DNA of 64,000 nt from Devosia sp. 1566 (GCF_004005995.1 NZ_CP034767.1:3348001-3412000), one strand, 5' to 3'. Positions 26,814 through 35,941 are shown, counted from the stretch's first letter. The notes: generated by a model not told the origin, from the sequence alone. Made by a program: numbers and translations.

Positions 26814-28061
26814 TCAGCCGCGGTTGCCGATGAAGGTCTGCATGGCAGCGGCAGCGGCATCCGCCTCCATGTTGCCTGACGCGACTTCATTGATCACGCG
26901 GAAGTACTCGGTTGTGACGTCTAGCGGGAAAGCCTGATCCCCGTTGACGAAGGTACCGGTCGCGCCTTCGAAAAGAGCCAACCAGTCTCGATACATAGCT
27001 GGCGCATCCTCGGCAACCTGAACGTTGGTGTTCACGGACAACGCGCCAAACGAGCCTTTGATTTGGTCCTGTAACTCGTCCGACGTAAAGAAATCCAAGA
27101 ACTCTGCAGCTAGATCTGGATTGTCTGCCTTGGAGGAGATGTACCAATATTCAGCGAAACCATAAAGTCGGCCAGTTCCAGTCGGCAGTTTGAACACGCC
27201 AAAGTCGTTTACATCCGAAGTGTTCTCGGCGAGCTGATTCACGAACCAATCGCCCTGCAGTGCCATCGCCGCACGGCCGGCATAATACAGCTGGTTTGAC
27301 TGAGGCTCATCAATGCCCATGAAAGGCGAGAGAATATAGTTCTCCCCCCATTTTTTCATTTCGGCGAACGCTTCCGTGGCACATGGCGTCGAGCTCCAGT
27401 CTGCCTCCATGCTCGTCAATGCGTCATGGGTCTCCGCACCGCACTTCGCTTCAAGCAGCATGTCCATAAGCCGCATCACATGCCAATTGACGGTTCCACC
27501 GAACGTGATAGGAGCAATGCCTGCCTGCTTTAGCTTCTCAGCAACTTCGACCAACTCGTCGTATGTGGTTGGCGGCGCCGTTATCCCCGCTTTCTCGAAG
27601 AGATCCTTGTTGTAATAAATGCCTTCACCCGAGAACCGGAACGGGATACCGTGCTTGCCTTCAGCAAAAGCACTATTGAATGCAAGGGACGGAGCCGACA
27701 GGCGCTCTTCCCAGCCGTACTGATCATAGTACTTGGACATGTCTCTACTCAGACCTGCCTTAACGTACTCGCCGCCCAGCCCCAGCCCAGCCCAGCTCAT
27801 GTAAATGTCCGGTCCGGTATTAGATCCAGCCGCCACCCGCAGTGACGTTTTGTGCTCGTCAGTACCCCGCATCACGATCTCAACGTCGACACCCGGGTGC
27901 GAGGCCTCGAATGTTTCTTCAATGCTCTTGAGAGCATTCACCTGCTTTTCAGCCTGGTAGCTGATCGTCCAAATAGTCAGCCGCTGGTCCTGCGCGTACG
28001 CGGCACCTGCTAAGCAGGTCAGTGCGGTGCTAAGCGCGAGCGCTCGTACAAATTTAGCCAT
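26814..28061 (-). CDS. sugar ABC importer substrate-binding protein
   Basis: A periplasmic extracellular-solute-binding protein (family 1) of 415 aa. The signal peptide is MAKFVRALALSTALTCLAGA with cleavage near AYAQD. Conserved segments include RLTIWTISYQAEKQVNALK, YYNKDLFEKAGI and AALQGDWFVNQL-type motifs. The start at 28061 has GGGAGGAA in front; the track-like longer frame runs through the promoter. A strong TTGACA box lies 63-68 bp upstream. As first gene it likely determines what the island imports, plausibly an apiose-containing glycoside. Confidence 0.92.
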   Translation of the reverse strand: MAKFVRALALSTALTCLAGAAYAQDQRLTIWTISYQAEKQVNALKSIEETFEASHPGVDVEIVMRGTDEHKTSLRVAAGSNTGPDIYMSWAGLGLGGEYVKAGLSRDMSKYYDQYGWEERLSAPSLAFNSAFAEGKHGIPFRFSGEGIYYNKDLFEKAGITAPPTTYDELVEVAEKLKQAGIAPITFGGTVNWHVMRLMDMLLEAKCGAETHDALTSMEADWSSTPCATEAFAEMKKWGENYILSPFMGIDEPQSNQLYYAGRAAMALQGDWFVNQLAENTSDVNDFGVFKLPTGTGRLYGFAEYWYISSKADNPDLAAEFLDFFTSDELQDQIKGSFGALSVNTNVQVAEDAPAMYRDWLALFEGATGTFVNGDQAFPLDVTTEYFRVINEVASGNMEADAAAAAMQTFIGNRG

Positions 28062-28100
28062 GTTGCATTCCTCCCGGAGGTATTGACCCCTCGACGAAGG

Positions 28101-28129
28101 AACATGCAAGCACACCAAACGAATGTCAA
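28101..28129 (-). promoter_or_regulatory. promoter of the importer operon
   Basis: On the minus strand: TTGACA (28124-28129), a 17-base spacer, then CATGTT (28101-28106) as a weak -10, about 40 bp before the binding protein ATG. Just upstream TCGAAA (28134-28139) resembles the CGAAAG repeats before the transketolase operon, so the same DeoR regulator may act here. 28140-28479 holds nothing else that I can identify. Confidence 0.5.
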
Positions 28130-28479
28130 ATAGTTTCGATTTTTGCGCAATTCCGCGGTATAAGTGCGAGATGTTCAGTCGGTCACACGGCAGATGTTCT
28201 CGACCAACAAACTATTTCTCTCAACCAGGCCACTGTCGACGAGCCGCTGCACTCCTGGGCAGTGACTGAGCGCTCCCAAGTTAACGGATCACCGGCATAG
28301 CCAAGAAGGCGTAGTTATTGCGCCCGTGCCGCGCTGCCGGCGCCGGTGCCTGAGGAGGTGCAATTGGTCGAGGAAGCCATTTACCTAAGCCCAAAGCTGA
28401 CTATCCATAAAACGGGTCCGCTCCGGCGACCAGGTTGGAGCTCGGGCAGGGCTTAGGTTCTTACTCCGTTGGAGCGCCC

Positions 28480-29307
28480 CTATTGTGCAATTAGAACATG
28501 CACGCCGCGCTTCTCGAATTGGGCACGATCTTCGTCCGAGATGCCTTCGTCTGTGATCAAAGTGTTGACCAGTTCGACGCCACCCAGGGCCGAGAAGGAT
28601 ACCTTTCCGATCTTAGTCGAATCGGCCAGCAAATAGACCTGCGAAGCTGCTTTGATCATCGCCCGCTTGACGTAGATGTCCCCGATTGCGGGATAGGTCA
28701 GCCCCACATCGAAGGACACGCCCGCCGTCGCGAGAAACAGCTTCTGCGCATATATCCCTACGAAGAACTCCACGGACTTCTCACCGCTTAGCGACAGCGT
28801 CGGTGCCTTGAACTGCCCAGCTGGCATATGAACCGTGTTGGTGGGAATCGCACCCAAGATCAGCGCTATGTTTAGGGCATTGGTGATGATGTTGAGATCG
28901 TGCCGCGACTTCAGATTCTCGGCGAACTGGGTCGTTGTTGTTCCCGAGTCTATTATCAGAGTATCACTGTCCGACACCAGTGCTGCTGCCGCGACACCAA
29001 TAGCGCGCTTCCTGTCCATGTTCTGAACATGCTGCAAAGTCATGGATTGAACCTGCTGAGGAACGGATTTCAGGTATGCGCCTCCATGCTCTCGGGTGAT
29101 GAAGCCATCTCGGTCCAGCCTCTCCAGGTCTTGGCGGATTGTCGCCTCGGAAACGCCGAACGCGGCCGAGAGGTCCCGCACGCGTGCGCTGCCCTCTTCC
29201 TGCAGCCACTCAAGGATGCGCATGCGTCGGGGCTCAGCCAACAATTGCGGCCGACTGCCTGCTTGGACATCTCCTTTACCTTTGTGGCCTGCGTCGATTT
29301 TTGGCAC
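28480..29307 (-). CDS. DeoR-family transcriptional regulator
   Basis: A 275-aa repressor-type protein: N-terminal DeoR helix-turn-helix (RMRILEWLQEEGSARVRDLS; VSEATIRQDLERLDRDGFI; EHGGAY), then a sugar-phosphate-binding DeoRC domain with DSGTTTTQFAENL and the LFLATAGVSFDVGLT and LLADSTKIGKVSF motifs. Such regulators sense phosphorylated sugars. The start is GTG 29307 preceded by AAGGAGG. It sits between the import/hydrolase operon and the catabolic operon and probably controls both. Confidence 0.88.
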   Translation of the reverse strand: MPKIDAGHKGKGDVQAGSRPQLLAEPRRMRILEWLQEEGSARVRDLSAAFGVSEATIRQDLERLDRDGFITREHGGAYLKSVPQQVQSMTLQHVQNMDRKRAIGVAAAALVSDSDTLIIDSGTTTTQFAENLKSRHDLNIITNALNIALILGAIPTNTVHMPAGQFKAPTLSLSGEKSVEFFVGIYAQKLFLATAGVSFDVGLTYPAIGDIYVKRAMIKAASQVYLLADSTKIGKVSFSALGGVELVNTLITDEGISDEDRAQFEKRGVHVLIAQ

Positions 29308-29420
29308 CTATTAGCCTCCTTGGCGGTACAGCCATCATAGCGTTAGATCATGCAGAGCAGTGCTAGTTACAATACGTTTGAACAGCCAAAAGCAGCACAA
29401 AGCACATTAAGATCGCCACA

Positions 29421-29449
29421 ATCGAAAGGCAAAACGAAAGAAATCGAGG
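29421..29449. promoter_or_regulatory. candidate DeoR operator (CGAAAG repeats)
   Basis: Two CGAAAG copies at 29423-29428 and 29435-29440, 12 bp apart, followed by TCGA at 29444. DeoR/GlpR-type repressors bind repeated TTCG/CGAA-rich sites. The location between the regulator gene and the transketolase gene fits control of both. Confidence 0.4.
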
Positions 29450-29542
29450 ATTTTGTCATTGCACGACCGCAATCCGAACGATAGTGATTGAACTAGAAGG
29501 GGCTTCAAGCAACCCGCTCCACGTACCGCCTGAGAGGCTGCC

Positions 29543-30382
29543 TTGCTATCACCCACTACGCCGCTCACGAATGATCTCGTAGGCGCCATTGCGCAAAGGG
29601 CCCTGTGGATTCGTCGCCGCAGCTTCCAGATGGTCTATGAAGCCCAGCTCGGTCACCCCGGCGGCGACTTCAGCGCCACCGACATCCTGGCCACGCTCTA
29701 CTTCGGCATTATGCGCTACGATCCCAAGTCGCCCCGAGACCCCGGCCGCGACCGTTTCGTCATGAGCAAGGGCCATTGCACCGGCGCCTTCTACTCCGTC
29801 CTCGCAGCAGCCGGCTACTTCCCCCAAGCCGACCTTTCCACCTACATGCAGCCGCTCTCCAAGCTGAACGGCCATCCCAACCGCAATTATTTGCCGGGCG
29901 TTGAAACCAACACTGGCCCCCTGGGTCATGGCCTGCCCGTCGCGACCGGCATTGCCATCGCCGGCCAGATCGATGGTGCCGACTACCGCACATTCGTGCT
30001 GACCGGCGACGGCGAACTCCAGGAAGGCAGCAATTGGGAATCGGCGCTCACCGCCGCCCACCGCAAGCTCGAAAACCTGACGCTGATCGTTGACCGCAAC
30101 CGCCTGCAACAGGGCGCCGGCACCGAGGAAACCGCATCGCTTGATCCGCTCGACGACAAATGGCGCGCCTTTGGCTGGCATGTGGAAGTGGTCGACGGCC
30201 ACGACTACCGGCAGTTGCTCGACGTGCTGTCGGCCTCACCCAAGGGCCGCGCCAAACCGCTTTGCGTGATCGCCAACACGTTCAAGGGCAAGGGCGTAAG
30301 CTTCATGCACGACAACGTCTCTTGGCATCATGGCGTGCCCACGAAAGAACAATACGAACAAGCCTTAGTGGAGCTGGTCTGA
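29543..30382 (+). CDS. aptA: transketolase N-terminal subunit, probable apulose-4-phosphate transketolase subunit A
   Basis: The thiamine-diphosphate-binding half of a split transketolase (279 aa): GHPGGDFSATDILATLYFG, KGHCTGAFYSVLA, GPLGHGLPVATGIA and the cofactor motif GDGELQEGSNWESALTAAHR ... LIVDRN. It starts at TTG 29543, with GAGAGG upstream, as no ATG fits. Its stop overlaps the next gene's ATG. Split transketolases of this form include AptAB, which converts D-apulose 4-phosphate plus glyceraldehyde 3-phosphate to dihydroxyacetone phosphate and xylulose 5-phosphate. The assignment rests on the adjacent kinase and isomerase; a general sugar transketolase role remains possible. Confidence 0.7.
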   Translation: MLSPTTPLTNDLVGAIAQRALWIRRRSFQMVYEAQLGHPGGDFSATDILATLYFGIMRYDPKSPRDPGRDRFVMSKGHCTGAFYSVLAAAGYFPQADLSTYMQPLSKLNGHPNRNYLPGVETNTGPLGHGLPVATGIAIAGQIDGADYRTFVLTGDGELQEGSNWESALTAAHRKLENLTLIVDRNRLQQGAGTEETASLDPLDDKWRAFGWHVEVVDGHDYRQLLDVLSASPKGRAKPLCVIANTFKGKGVSFMHDNVSWHHGVPTKEQYEQALVELV

Positions 30383-31341
30383 TGAGTGCTGCCCCTTCCA
30401 AGAAAGATGGCTACTTCGATTGCCGCGACAGCTTTGCCGCTACCATCGAGGCACTGGCAGAAGCCGATCCGCGCATCGTCACAGTCGTCAGCGACAGCGT
30501 CGGCTCCTCCAAGCTGGGCGGCTTCCGCAAGAAGTTTCCCGAGCGCATGGTCAATGTCGGCATTGCCGAGCAGACCCTGGTCGCCGTCGGCGCGGGCCTT
30601 GCCAATGGCGGCAAGATACCGTTTGTTTCCGCCGCCTCGTGCTTCATCACCGGGCGGGCAATGGAACAGGTCAAGGCGGATATCGCCTATAGCAATGTCA
30701 ACGTGAAGCTGATCGGGCAGTCGAGCGGCGTCGCTTACGGCGAACTCGGCCCGACGCACCACTCCATAGAAGATCTCGCCTGGCTGCGCCTTTTCAACAA
30801 TCTCCAGCTCATCGTACCCGCCGATCCTTGGCAGACCGCCGAAGCCATCAAGGCCGCAGCAGCCTTTGATGGCCCGGTTTTTGTTCGCGTCAGCCGCATG
30901 GCCGTTCCCGCGCTGGAGCGCCCGGCTGGTGCACGCTTCGAGATCGGGAAGGCGGAGACGCTACTGGACGGTCACGACGCGGCCATTATCGCCAACGGCA
31001 CCACGGTGCACCGGGCCGTCGCCGCAGCCAGAACCCTTGCTGCCGAAGGCATTTCCACCCGCGTGGTCAACATGGCAACGGTAAACCCGCTCGACGAAAC
31101 CGCCATCGCCGAGGCCGCCGCCACCGGCGCTATTGTTACAGTGGAAGAGCATTCCGTCCGTGGCGGGCTTGGCGGCGCAGTCGCCGAGATCGTTTCCACC
31201 ACCAATCCGGTCCCCATGCGCATCCTGGGCTTCCCGGGCTTTGTGCCCACCGGCTCGGCCGAATGGCTGTTCGACCATTTTGGACTGAACGAAGCCGGCA
31301 TCGCGGATGCCGTTCGCCAGACGGTCGCGCGCAAGAAATGA
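30382..31341 (+). CDS. aptB: transketolase C-terminal subunit, probable apulose-4-phosphate transketolase subunit B
   Basis: The pyrimidine-binding and C-terminal half (319 aa): the conserved Glu in VNVGIAEQTLVAVGAGLA, SAASCFITGRAMEQVK, GPTHHSIEDLAWLR and the C-domain VVNMATVNPLDETAIAEAAA ... VEEHSVRGGLGGAVAE. Start ATG 30382 shares its A with the stop of subunit A, a coupling that fits equal subunit production. Its own stop overlaps the kinase ATG (ATGA). Confidence 0.7.
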   Translation: MSAAPSKKDGYFDCRDSFAATIEALAEADPRIVTVVSDSVGSSKLGGFRKKFPERMVNVGIAEQTLVAVGAGLANGGKIPFVSAASCFITGRAMEQVKADIAYSNVNVKLIGQSSGVAYGELGPTHHSIEDLAWLRLFNNLQLIVPADPWQTAEAIKAAAAFDGPVFVRVSRMAVPALERPAGARFEIGKAETLLDGHDAAIIANGTTVHRAVAAARTLAAEGISTRVVNMATVNPLDETAIAEAAATGAIVTVEEHSVRGGLGGAVAEIVSTTNPVPMRILGFPGFVPTGSAEWLFDHFGLNEAGIADAVRQTVARKK

Positions 31342-32837
31342 CGGGCGAGTTGATCCTCGCCATAGACCAGGGCACCACCAACACCAAGGCCCTCCTGGTG
31401 GACGCCACCGGCCAAGTGCTGCACCAGGCGTCTGTGCCAAACATCGTGACCTATCCTCAGCCCGGCTGGGCCGAGCAATCCGCTACCGGGCTGGTTGAAG
31501 GCGTCGACCAAGTCATTGCAGAGGTCATCGCCAAAGCTGGTGACCCTTCTATTGCGGCGATCGGTATCTCCAACCAGCGCGAGTCTATCATCGTCTGGGA
31601 CGCTGCAACGGGCGAACCCATCGGCCCCTGCATCATTTGGCAATGCCGCCGATCAGCTCCGACCTGCGAGGCGTTGCAGGCCGCCGGGCATGCGGAGACG
31701 ATCGAGTCAAAGACCGGACTGTCGCTCGATCCCCTGTTTCCGGCGGGCAAGATCGGCTGGTTGCTCGACAATGTGCCCGACGCCCGCAGACGCGCCGAGA
31801 AGGGCAAGCTCCGCGCCGGTACCGTCGATAGCTGGCTCCTCTGGAACCTTTCGGGCGGCGCAGTCCACGCCACTGATCATTCCAACGCCTCGCGCACCCA
31901 GCTCTTCAATACCCAGACCCTGCAATGGGACGCCGAGCTGTGCGACCTCTTTGGCGTGCCACTTCCGCTGCTCCCCGAGGTGCGCTCCTCTAATGCACAG
32001 TTCGGCTTTCTCGCCGCGGGGGCCACCGCTCTCCCAGCCGGCGTTCCCATACAAGCCATGATCGGGGACTCCCACGCAGCCCTCTTCGGCCACGGCGTGC
32101 GCACACCAGGCACGGCCAAGGCCACCTATGGCACGGGCACCTCGCTGATGGCGCTGACGCCCGGCCGCCTCAGCTCGCACCATGGGATTTCCAGCACCAT
32201 CGCCTGGAGCCTGGACGGCGCCGTCCAACACGCGCTCGAAGGCAATATCTCCGTTTCCGGTCAGGCTGCCGCGTTTGCGGCCGAGCTCTTGGGGATCGGC
32301 GACGCCGCCGCGCTGTCGGCGCTCGCCCAAACCGTTCCCGACAGCAATGGCGTGGTCTTTGTGCCGGCCCTGGTGGGCCTTGGCGCCCCCTACTGGCGCG
32401 CCGACGCCCGCGGCACCATCACCGGCCTGACCCTTGGCACCAAGCCCGCGCACCTCGCCCGTGCCGCCCTTGAAGCCATCGCCTTCCAGGTCCGCGATGT
32501 TTATGCCGCCATGGAAGCTGACATGGGCTCTCCTTTGGGCGAATTGCGGGCGGATGGCGGCGCTTCCCGCAATGCAGTCCTGATGCAGTTTCAGGCCGAC
32601 ATTCTGGGTCGGCCGGTTGTCGCCGCTGCCGCTCCCGAAGTCAGCGCACTGGGTGCCGCTGCCCTCGCCTTCTCGGCCCTCGGCATTGCTCTGCCTGGCG
32701 TGCCCGCCGCCGCGCAGTTCGCCCCGGACATAGCCCCCGACACACGCGCGACCCATCTCTGCCGCTGGCACGCAGCCATTGGACAGACGCTGGCGACCGG
32801 CAAAACCAATCAACAAAATCCCGGAGGAACCCAATGA
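31338..32837 (+). CDS. apsK: FGGY-family sugar kinase, probable D-apulose kinase
   Basis: A 499-aa FGGY kinase resembling glycerol kinase: N-terminal phosphate loop LAIDQGTTNTKALLVDATG, ISNQRESIIVWD, WQCRR, TYGTGTSLMAL in the second domain and the ADGGASRNAVLMQFQADILG signature. The start overlaps the transketolase stop (ATGA at 31338-31341); an earlier in-frame start at 31263 is inside that gene. In the known D-apiose pathway an FGGY kinase (ApsK) makes D-apulose 4-phosphate. By sequence alone other ketose or polyol substrates are possible. Confidence 0.65.
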   Translation: MTGELILAIDQGTTNTKALLVDATGQVLHQASVPNIVTYPQPGWAEQSATGLVEGVDQVIAEVIAKAGDPSIAAIGISNQRESIIVWDAATGEPIGPCIIWQCRRSAPTCEALQAAGHAETIESKTGLSLDPLFPAGKIGWLLDNVPDARRRAEKGKLRAGTVDSWLLWNLSGGAVHATDHSNASRTQLFNTQTLQWDAELCDLFGVPLPLLPEVRSSNAQFGFLAAGATALPAGVPIQAMIGDSHAALFGHGVRTPGTAKATYGTGTSLMALTPGRLSSHHGISSTIAWSLDGAVQHALEGNISVSGQAAAFAAELLGIGDAAALSALAQTVPDSNGVVFVPALVGLGAPYWRADARGTITGLTLGTKPAHLARAALEAIAFQVRDVYAAMEADMGSPLGELRADGGASRNAVLMQFQADILGRPVVAAAAPEVSALGAAALAFSALGIALPGVPAAAQFAPDIAPDTRATHLCRWHAAIGQTLATGKTNQQNPGGTQ

Positions 32838-33823
32838 CCACGCCCCGCTTTGGAGCAGGCATCTGGCACTTTGCCACCTATCTCGATCGCTACGCCACCG
32901 ACGGCTACGGCACGCCGCGCAACATCATCGAGGCCATCGATCTGGCCGGCCAGGTCAAGGACCTGTCCGTCGTCGACCTCAACTGGCCCTATTTCGGCGG
33001 CGAATTCTCCGACACGCAGATCAAGGCGGCGCTCGATCGCAACAATCTCGGCGTCATCGGCATAACCCCGGAGATCTACACCCGCGACTTCGTCAAGGGC
33101 GCCTTCACCAATCCCGACGCCGGCATCCGCCGCAAGGCCCACGAGTTGATCACCGCGGCCTGCGATGTCGTGCGCTTCCACAAGGCCGACTATGTCAAAC
33201 TCTGGCCCGGCCAGGACGGCTGGGACTATCCATTCCAAGTTGATTACTCAACCCAGTGGCAGCGCTCGCTCGACGGCGTTGGCCAGCTCGCAAGTGAAAA
33301 CCCGGACCTCAAATTCGTCATCGAATACAAACCGCGCGAACCCCGCGTGCGCATGAGCTTTGGCTCTGTCGCCCGCACCATCCTTGGCATCGAAAAGATC
33401 GGCCTGCCAAACGTCGGCATTCTCCTCGATTTCGGCCACGCCATCATGGGCGGCGAATCTGCGGCTGACTCAGCCCAGCTCGCGATAGATCACGGCCGAC
33501 TTTTCGGTATGGACGTAAATGACAACTACCGCTCCTGGGATGACGACCTCGTGGCTGGCAGCCTCCATCCCATAGAACTCTTTGAGTTCTTCTATGTGCT
33601 CAAGAAAAACAACTGGAACGGCGTCTGGCAGCTTGACCAGTTCCCCTTCCGCGAAGACAGCGTTGCCACGGCAACCCATGCAATCGATTTTCTCAAGGCT
33701 GCCGCACGGGGCCTCGATCGCCTCGACACGGATGCGCTGCAGGAAGCCCAAAGCCGCCATGATGCCATCGGGGCGCTCAAGATCGCGCAGAAGGCCCTGT
33801 TCAGCGCAATGGGAGAGCAGTGA
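32834..33823 (+). CDS. apsI: TIM-barrel sugar isomerase, probable D-apiose isomerase
   Basis: A 329-aa xylose-isomerase/AP-endonuclease-2-like barrel. Metal-ligand candidates are E in FVIEYKPREPRVRMSF, D/H in ILLDFGHAIMGGES, D in LFGMDVNDNYRSWDDD and the late D in WQLDQFPFRED. ATGA overlap with the kinase gene, preceded by GGAGGAACCC. In the D-apiose pathway ApsI converts apiose to apulose before phosphorylation, and it is of this fold. Gene order (transketolase, kinase, isomerase) supports the call; the exact substrate is inferred. Confidence 0.65.
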   Translation: MTTPRFGAGIWHFATYLDRYATDGYGTPRNIIEAIDLAGQVKDLSVVDLNWPYFGGEFSDTQIKAALDRNNLGVIGITPEIYTRDFVKGAFTNPDAGIRRKAHELITAACDVVRFHKADYVKLWPGQDGWDYPFQVDYSTQWQRSLDGVGQLASENPDLKFVIEYKPREPRVRMSFGSVARTILGIEKIGLPNVGILLDFGHAIMGGESAADSAQLAIDHGRLFGMDVNDNYRSWDDDLVAGSLHPIELFEFFYVLKKNNWNGVWQLDQFPFREDSVATATHAIDFLKAAARGLDRLDTDALQEAQSRHDAIGALKIAQKALFSAMGEQ

Positions 33824-34728
33824 TGAGCAATCTTCCCTTCAACAAGCGTGCGCGTCTTATTCTCAACACCGATGCCAAGAACGAGGCCGACGACCAGTTC
33901 ACCATCGTTCATGCCCTATTGACCCCCACTTTTGATTTCCATGGCATCATCGCGGCTCATTTTGGCGATCATCGCTCCAAGACATCGATGCAGGACAGCC
34001 GGATCGAGATTGATCATCTCCTGGAGCTCATGAACCTTTCTGGCCGCATCCCGGTCGCTGATGGCGCTGCCAAAGCCCTGCCCGACGAGAACACGCCGGT
34101 GCCCTCCCCCGGCGCCCAGCTCATTATTGATCAGGCCATGCGCGATGACGACCGCCCGCTCTATGTTGCCTTCCTTGGACCGCTGACCGACATGGCCTCG
34201 GCCCTGCTCATGGAACCACGCCTTAACGAACGCCAAGTAATCTGCGTCTGGATTGGCGGCGGCGTTTGGCCCTCAGGGGGCCGCGAGTTCAATTTGATGA
34301 ACGACATCGCTGCGGCAAATGTCGTCATGCGCTCCAAAATACAAGTCTGGCAGATCCCCTCCACCGTTTATCGCATGATGGCCGTCAGCTATGCCGAGTT
34401 GCAGGAGCGCTGCGAGGACAAAGGAGCTGTCGGCAAATACCTCGTTGACCAGTTGATCGAGTGGAATCTGCGCGTGCACCAAGGGCCGATCGAGCACCGC
34501 TCGCTTGGCGACACGCCTGCCCTTTCCGTCATTCTCAACCCAATGGGTGGCGTGTCAGAATGGCGGCCAGCGCCTGAGTTCTCGCCCCAGATGCACTACA
34601 TCCACAACGGCCAGAACCGTCCGATCAAGGTCTACGACACCATCGACGTGCGCTATATCCTTGAGGACTTCTACGCCAAGCTCGCCCGCTTTAACCGGGG
34701 CGTTCAGGGCTTAGCGAATTTCGGCTAA
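33823..34728 (+). CDS. nucleoside-hydrolase-family protein
   Basis: A 301-aa protein of the inosine-uridine nucleoside hydrolase fold. The calcium-binding Asp cluster is LILNTDAKNEADDQF, a variant of the usual DTDPGxDDA, with later motifs VAFLGPLTDMASALL and REFNLMNDIAAANVVM (the N...D pattern before the C-terminal acidic residue). ATG 33823 overlaps the isomerase stop (TGATG). Family members cleave N- or C-glycosidic ribosides. Its role in an apiose operon is unknown; a glycoside or lactone of the branched pentose is one guess. Confidence 0.75.
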   Translation: MSNLPFNKRARLILNTDAKNEADDQFTIVHALLTPTFDFHGIIAAHFGDHRSKTSMQDSRIEIDHLLELMNLSGRIPVADGAAKALPDENTPVPSPGAQLIIDQAMRDDDRPLYVAFLGPLTDMASALLMEPRLNERQVICVWIGGGVWPSGGREFNLMNDIAAANVVMRSKIQVWQIPSTVYRMMAVSYAELQERCEDKGAVGKYLVDQLIEWNLRVHQGPIEHRSLGDTPALSVILNPMGGVSEWRPAPEFSPQMHYIHNGQNRPIKVYDTIDVRYILEDFYAKLARFNRGVQGLANFG

Positions 34729-35067
34729 TGCGATGCCACTTCCAGTATGGGCGACGTGCCGGTGTCACCATCAAACGTTCCGCGCACCATTCAACGAGGA
34801 TGGTGGCTCCTGCTACCGGCACCTGGAAGCACACTCGTCAGATCCGTCTGACGAGCCCCTGCCGGCAAAACACGTAAACGCACGCGCTTGGTTTTCTTAG
34901 GTATAGTGCGGAGGAAGCTCGAGCTCACGCCTCCATCGTCCCGCTCGAGGTCGAACTGAAGGCGTCGTTCAGCTCCTGTCGAAGTGATAACATGGAAGGA
35001 CAAAGGCGGCGCAACAAACCACTGTTCTTCTGGTCGCGAGCTACGAGTACGAAGCCACTATTTGCCA

Positions 35068-35214
35068 TCACCCACCCGAGGTTGGGCCAAGATTGATGTC
35101 GAGCAGGGCGGGCATTGGGCTGCATCCCGCCAGAACAATGAACCGATCGGCTTCTATGTCAGCGCTGCCATCGACTGACCAGACTAAATCCTGAACAAGG
35201 TCCTCAATTGTCAT
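35068..35214 (-). CDS. possible 48-aa ORF
   Basis: Reads MTIEDLVQDLVWSVDGSADI then EADRFIVLAGCSPMPALLDI. Acidic, protein-like composition and ATG start, but there is no family match and the region is rich in debris. Confidence 0.25.
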   Translation of the reverse strand: MTIEDLVQDLVWSVDGSADIEADRFIVLAGCSPMPALLDINLGPTSGG

Positions 35215-35407
35215 TGCAATGAAGGTTCGTCTTCTACGACGATATGGTTTTTGGGCGTCTGATGCATACAGAAGCGGACAGTTCGGCAGCGCCCGATCGA
35301 GGAGCAAAAGAACACACAGCAGCAGCCAGCCGGCGATTCATGTTTGAGATCCGCAACCCTCGGCACAACGTCTGCTATTAGGAAAGCGAAAGCCCCTTTA
35401 AACGACG

Positions 35408-35539
35408 GAAATGGGGTCGACAGCAGTCCCCTCCCCCGTTTCGCCAATGGGGTGGCTACCGCGCGGAGGCAGTGGCGAAAGCTGCCCTTCACCTACGCTG
35501 AGATTTTCGCCCTGGTTATTGAACCTAGGCGGGTCCACG
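35408..35539. repeat. 133-bp dispersed repeat, copy 2
   Basis: Near-identical to 12070-12202. In this copy the frame through the repeat is open (35344-35658) and reads QWRKLPFTYAEIFALVIEPR then RVHEIPDSADAQAVNKWRDD. The repeat may therefore derive from the coding sequence of an unrecognised protein. Confidence 0.85.
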
Positions 35540-35728
35540 AAATCCCCGACAGCGCCGATGCTCAGGCCGTCAATAAATGGCGGGACGATTTCCACGGTGG
35601 ACTCTTACCGCCCCGTATCAACCACCTTCGGCGCGCCGCCTGCAATTCCACAAAATGACCAGAGCTAGTTGCGCCGCCCACTGGTACTGACCAAAGGCGA
35701 TTGGGACGCTCAAGTTATGTGGTTTTTG

Positions 35729-35742
35729 TTGATGTAAATCAA
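35729..35742 (+). promoter_or_regulatory. FNR/FixK-type box upstream of the arginine deiminase operon
   Basis: TTGATGTAAATCAA is a perfect match to TTGAT-N4-ATCAA. A possible -10 (GCTAAT, 35762-35767) follows at a distance close to that of FNR-activated promoters. It lies 200 bp before the operon and predicts induction when oxygen is low. Confidence 0.7.
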
Positions 35743-35941
35743 GACCAATGTGGGCGGGTACGCTAATTGAGAACACAGTTCTCCTGCTTCCAGGTGGCCG
35801 GCGATTGCCCGCCCCAGATATCCAATGGTTGATCGAGTTGTTTATGTCTACACAGCACATCAGCAGATTGTTCTATTCGAAAAAATTAGCCGACGAAAAG
35901 GCGAATTCCCCCCGGGGGCCGCGAACAAAAGGCTGCAAGAT

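Larger units (their letters stand above)
34729..35941. other. long intergenic region with repeat and FNR box
   Basis: About 1.2 kb between the apiose and arginine operons. Contents: a possible 48-aa minus ORF (35068-35214), the second copy of the 133-bp repeat (35408-35539) and an FNR-type box (35729-35742). A plus frame at 34984-35178 (GWAKIDVEQGGHWAASRQNN) is protein-like but overlaps the minus ORF; at most one is real. Confidence 0.4.

Noticed and set aside
28140..28479. Possible gene between the binding-protein promoter and the DeoR gene
   Set aside because: No frame with a start and protein-like composition was found.
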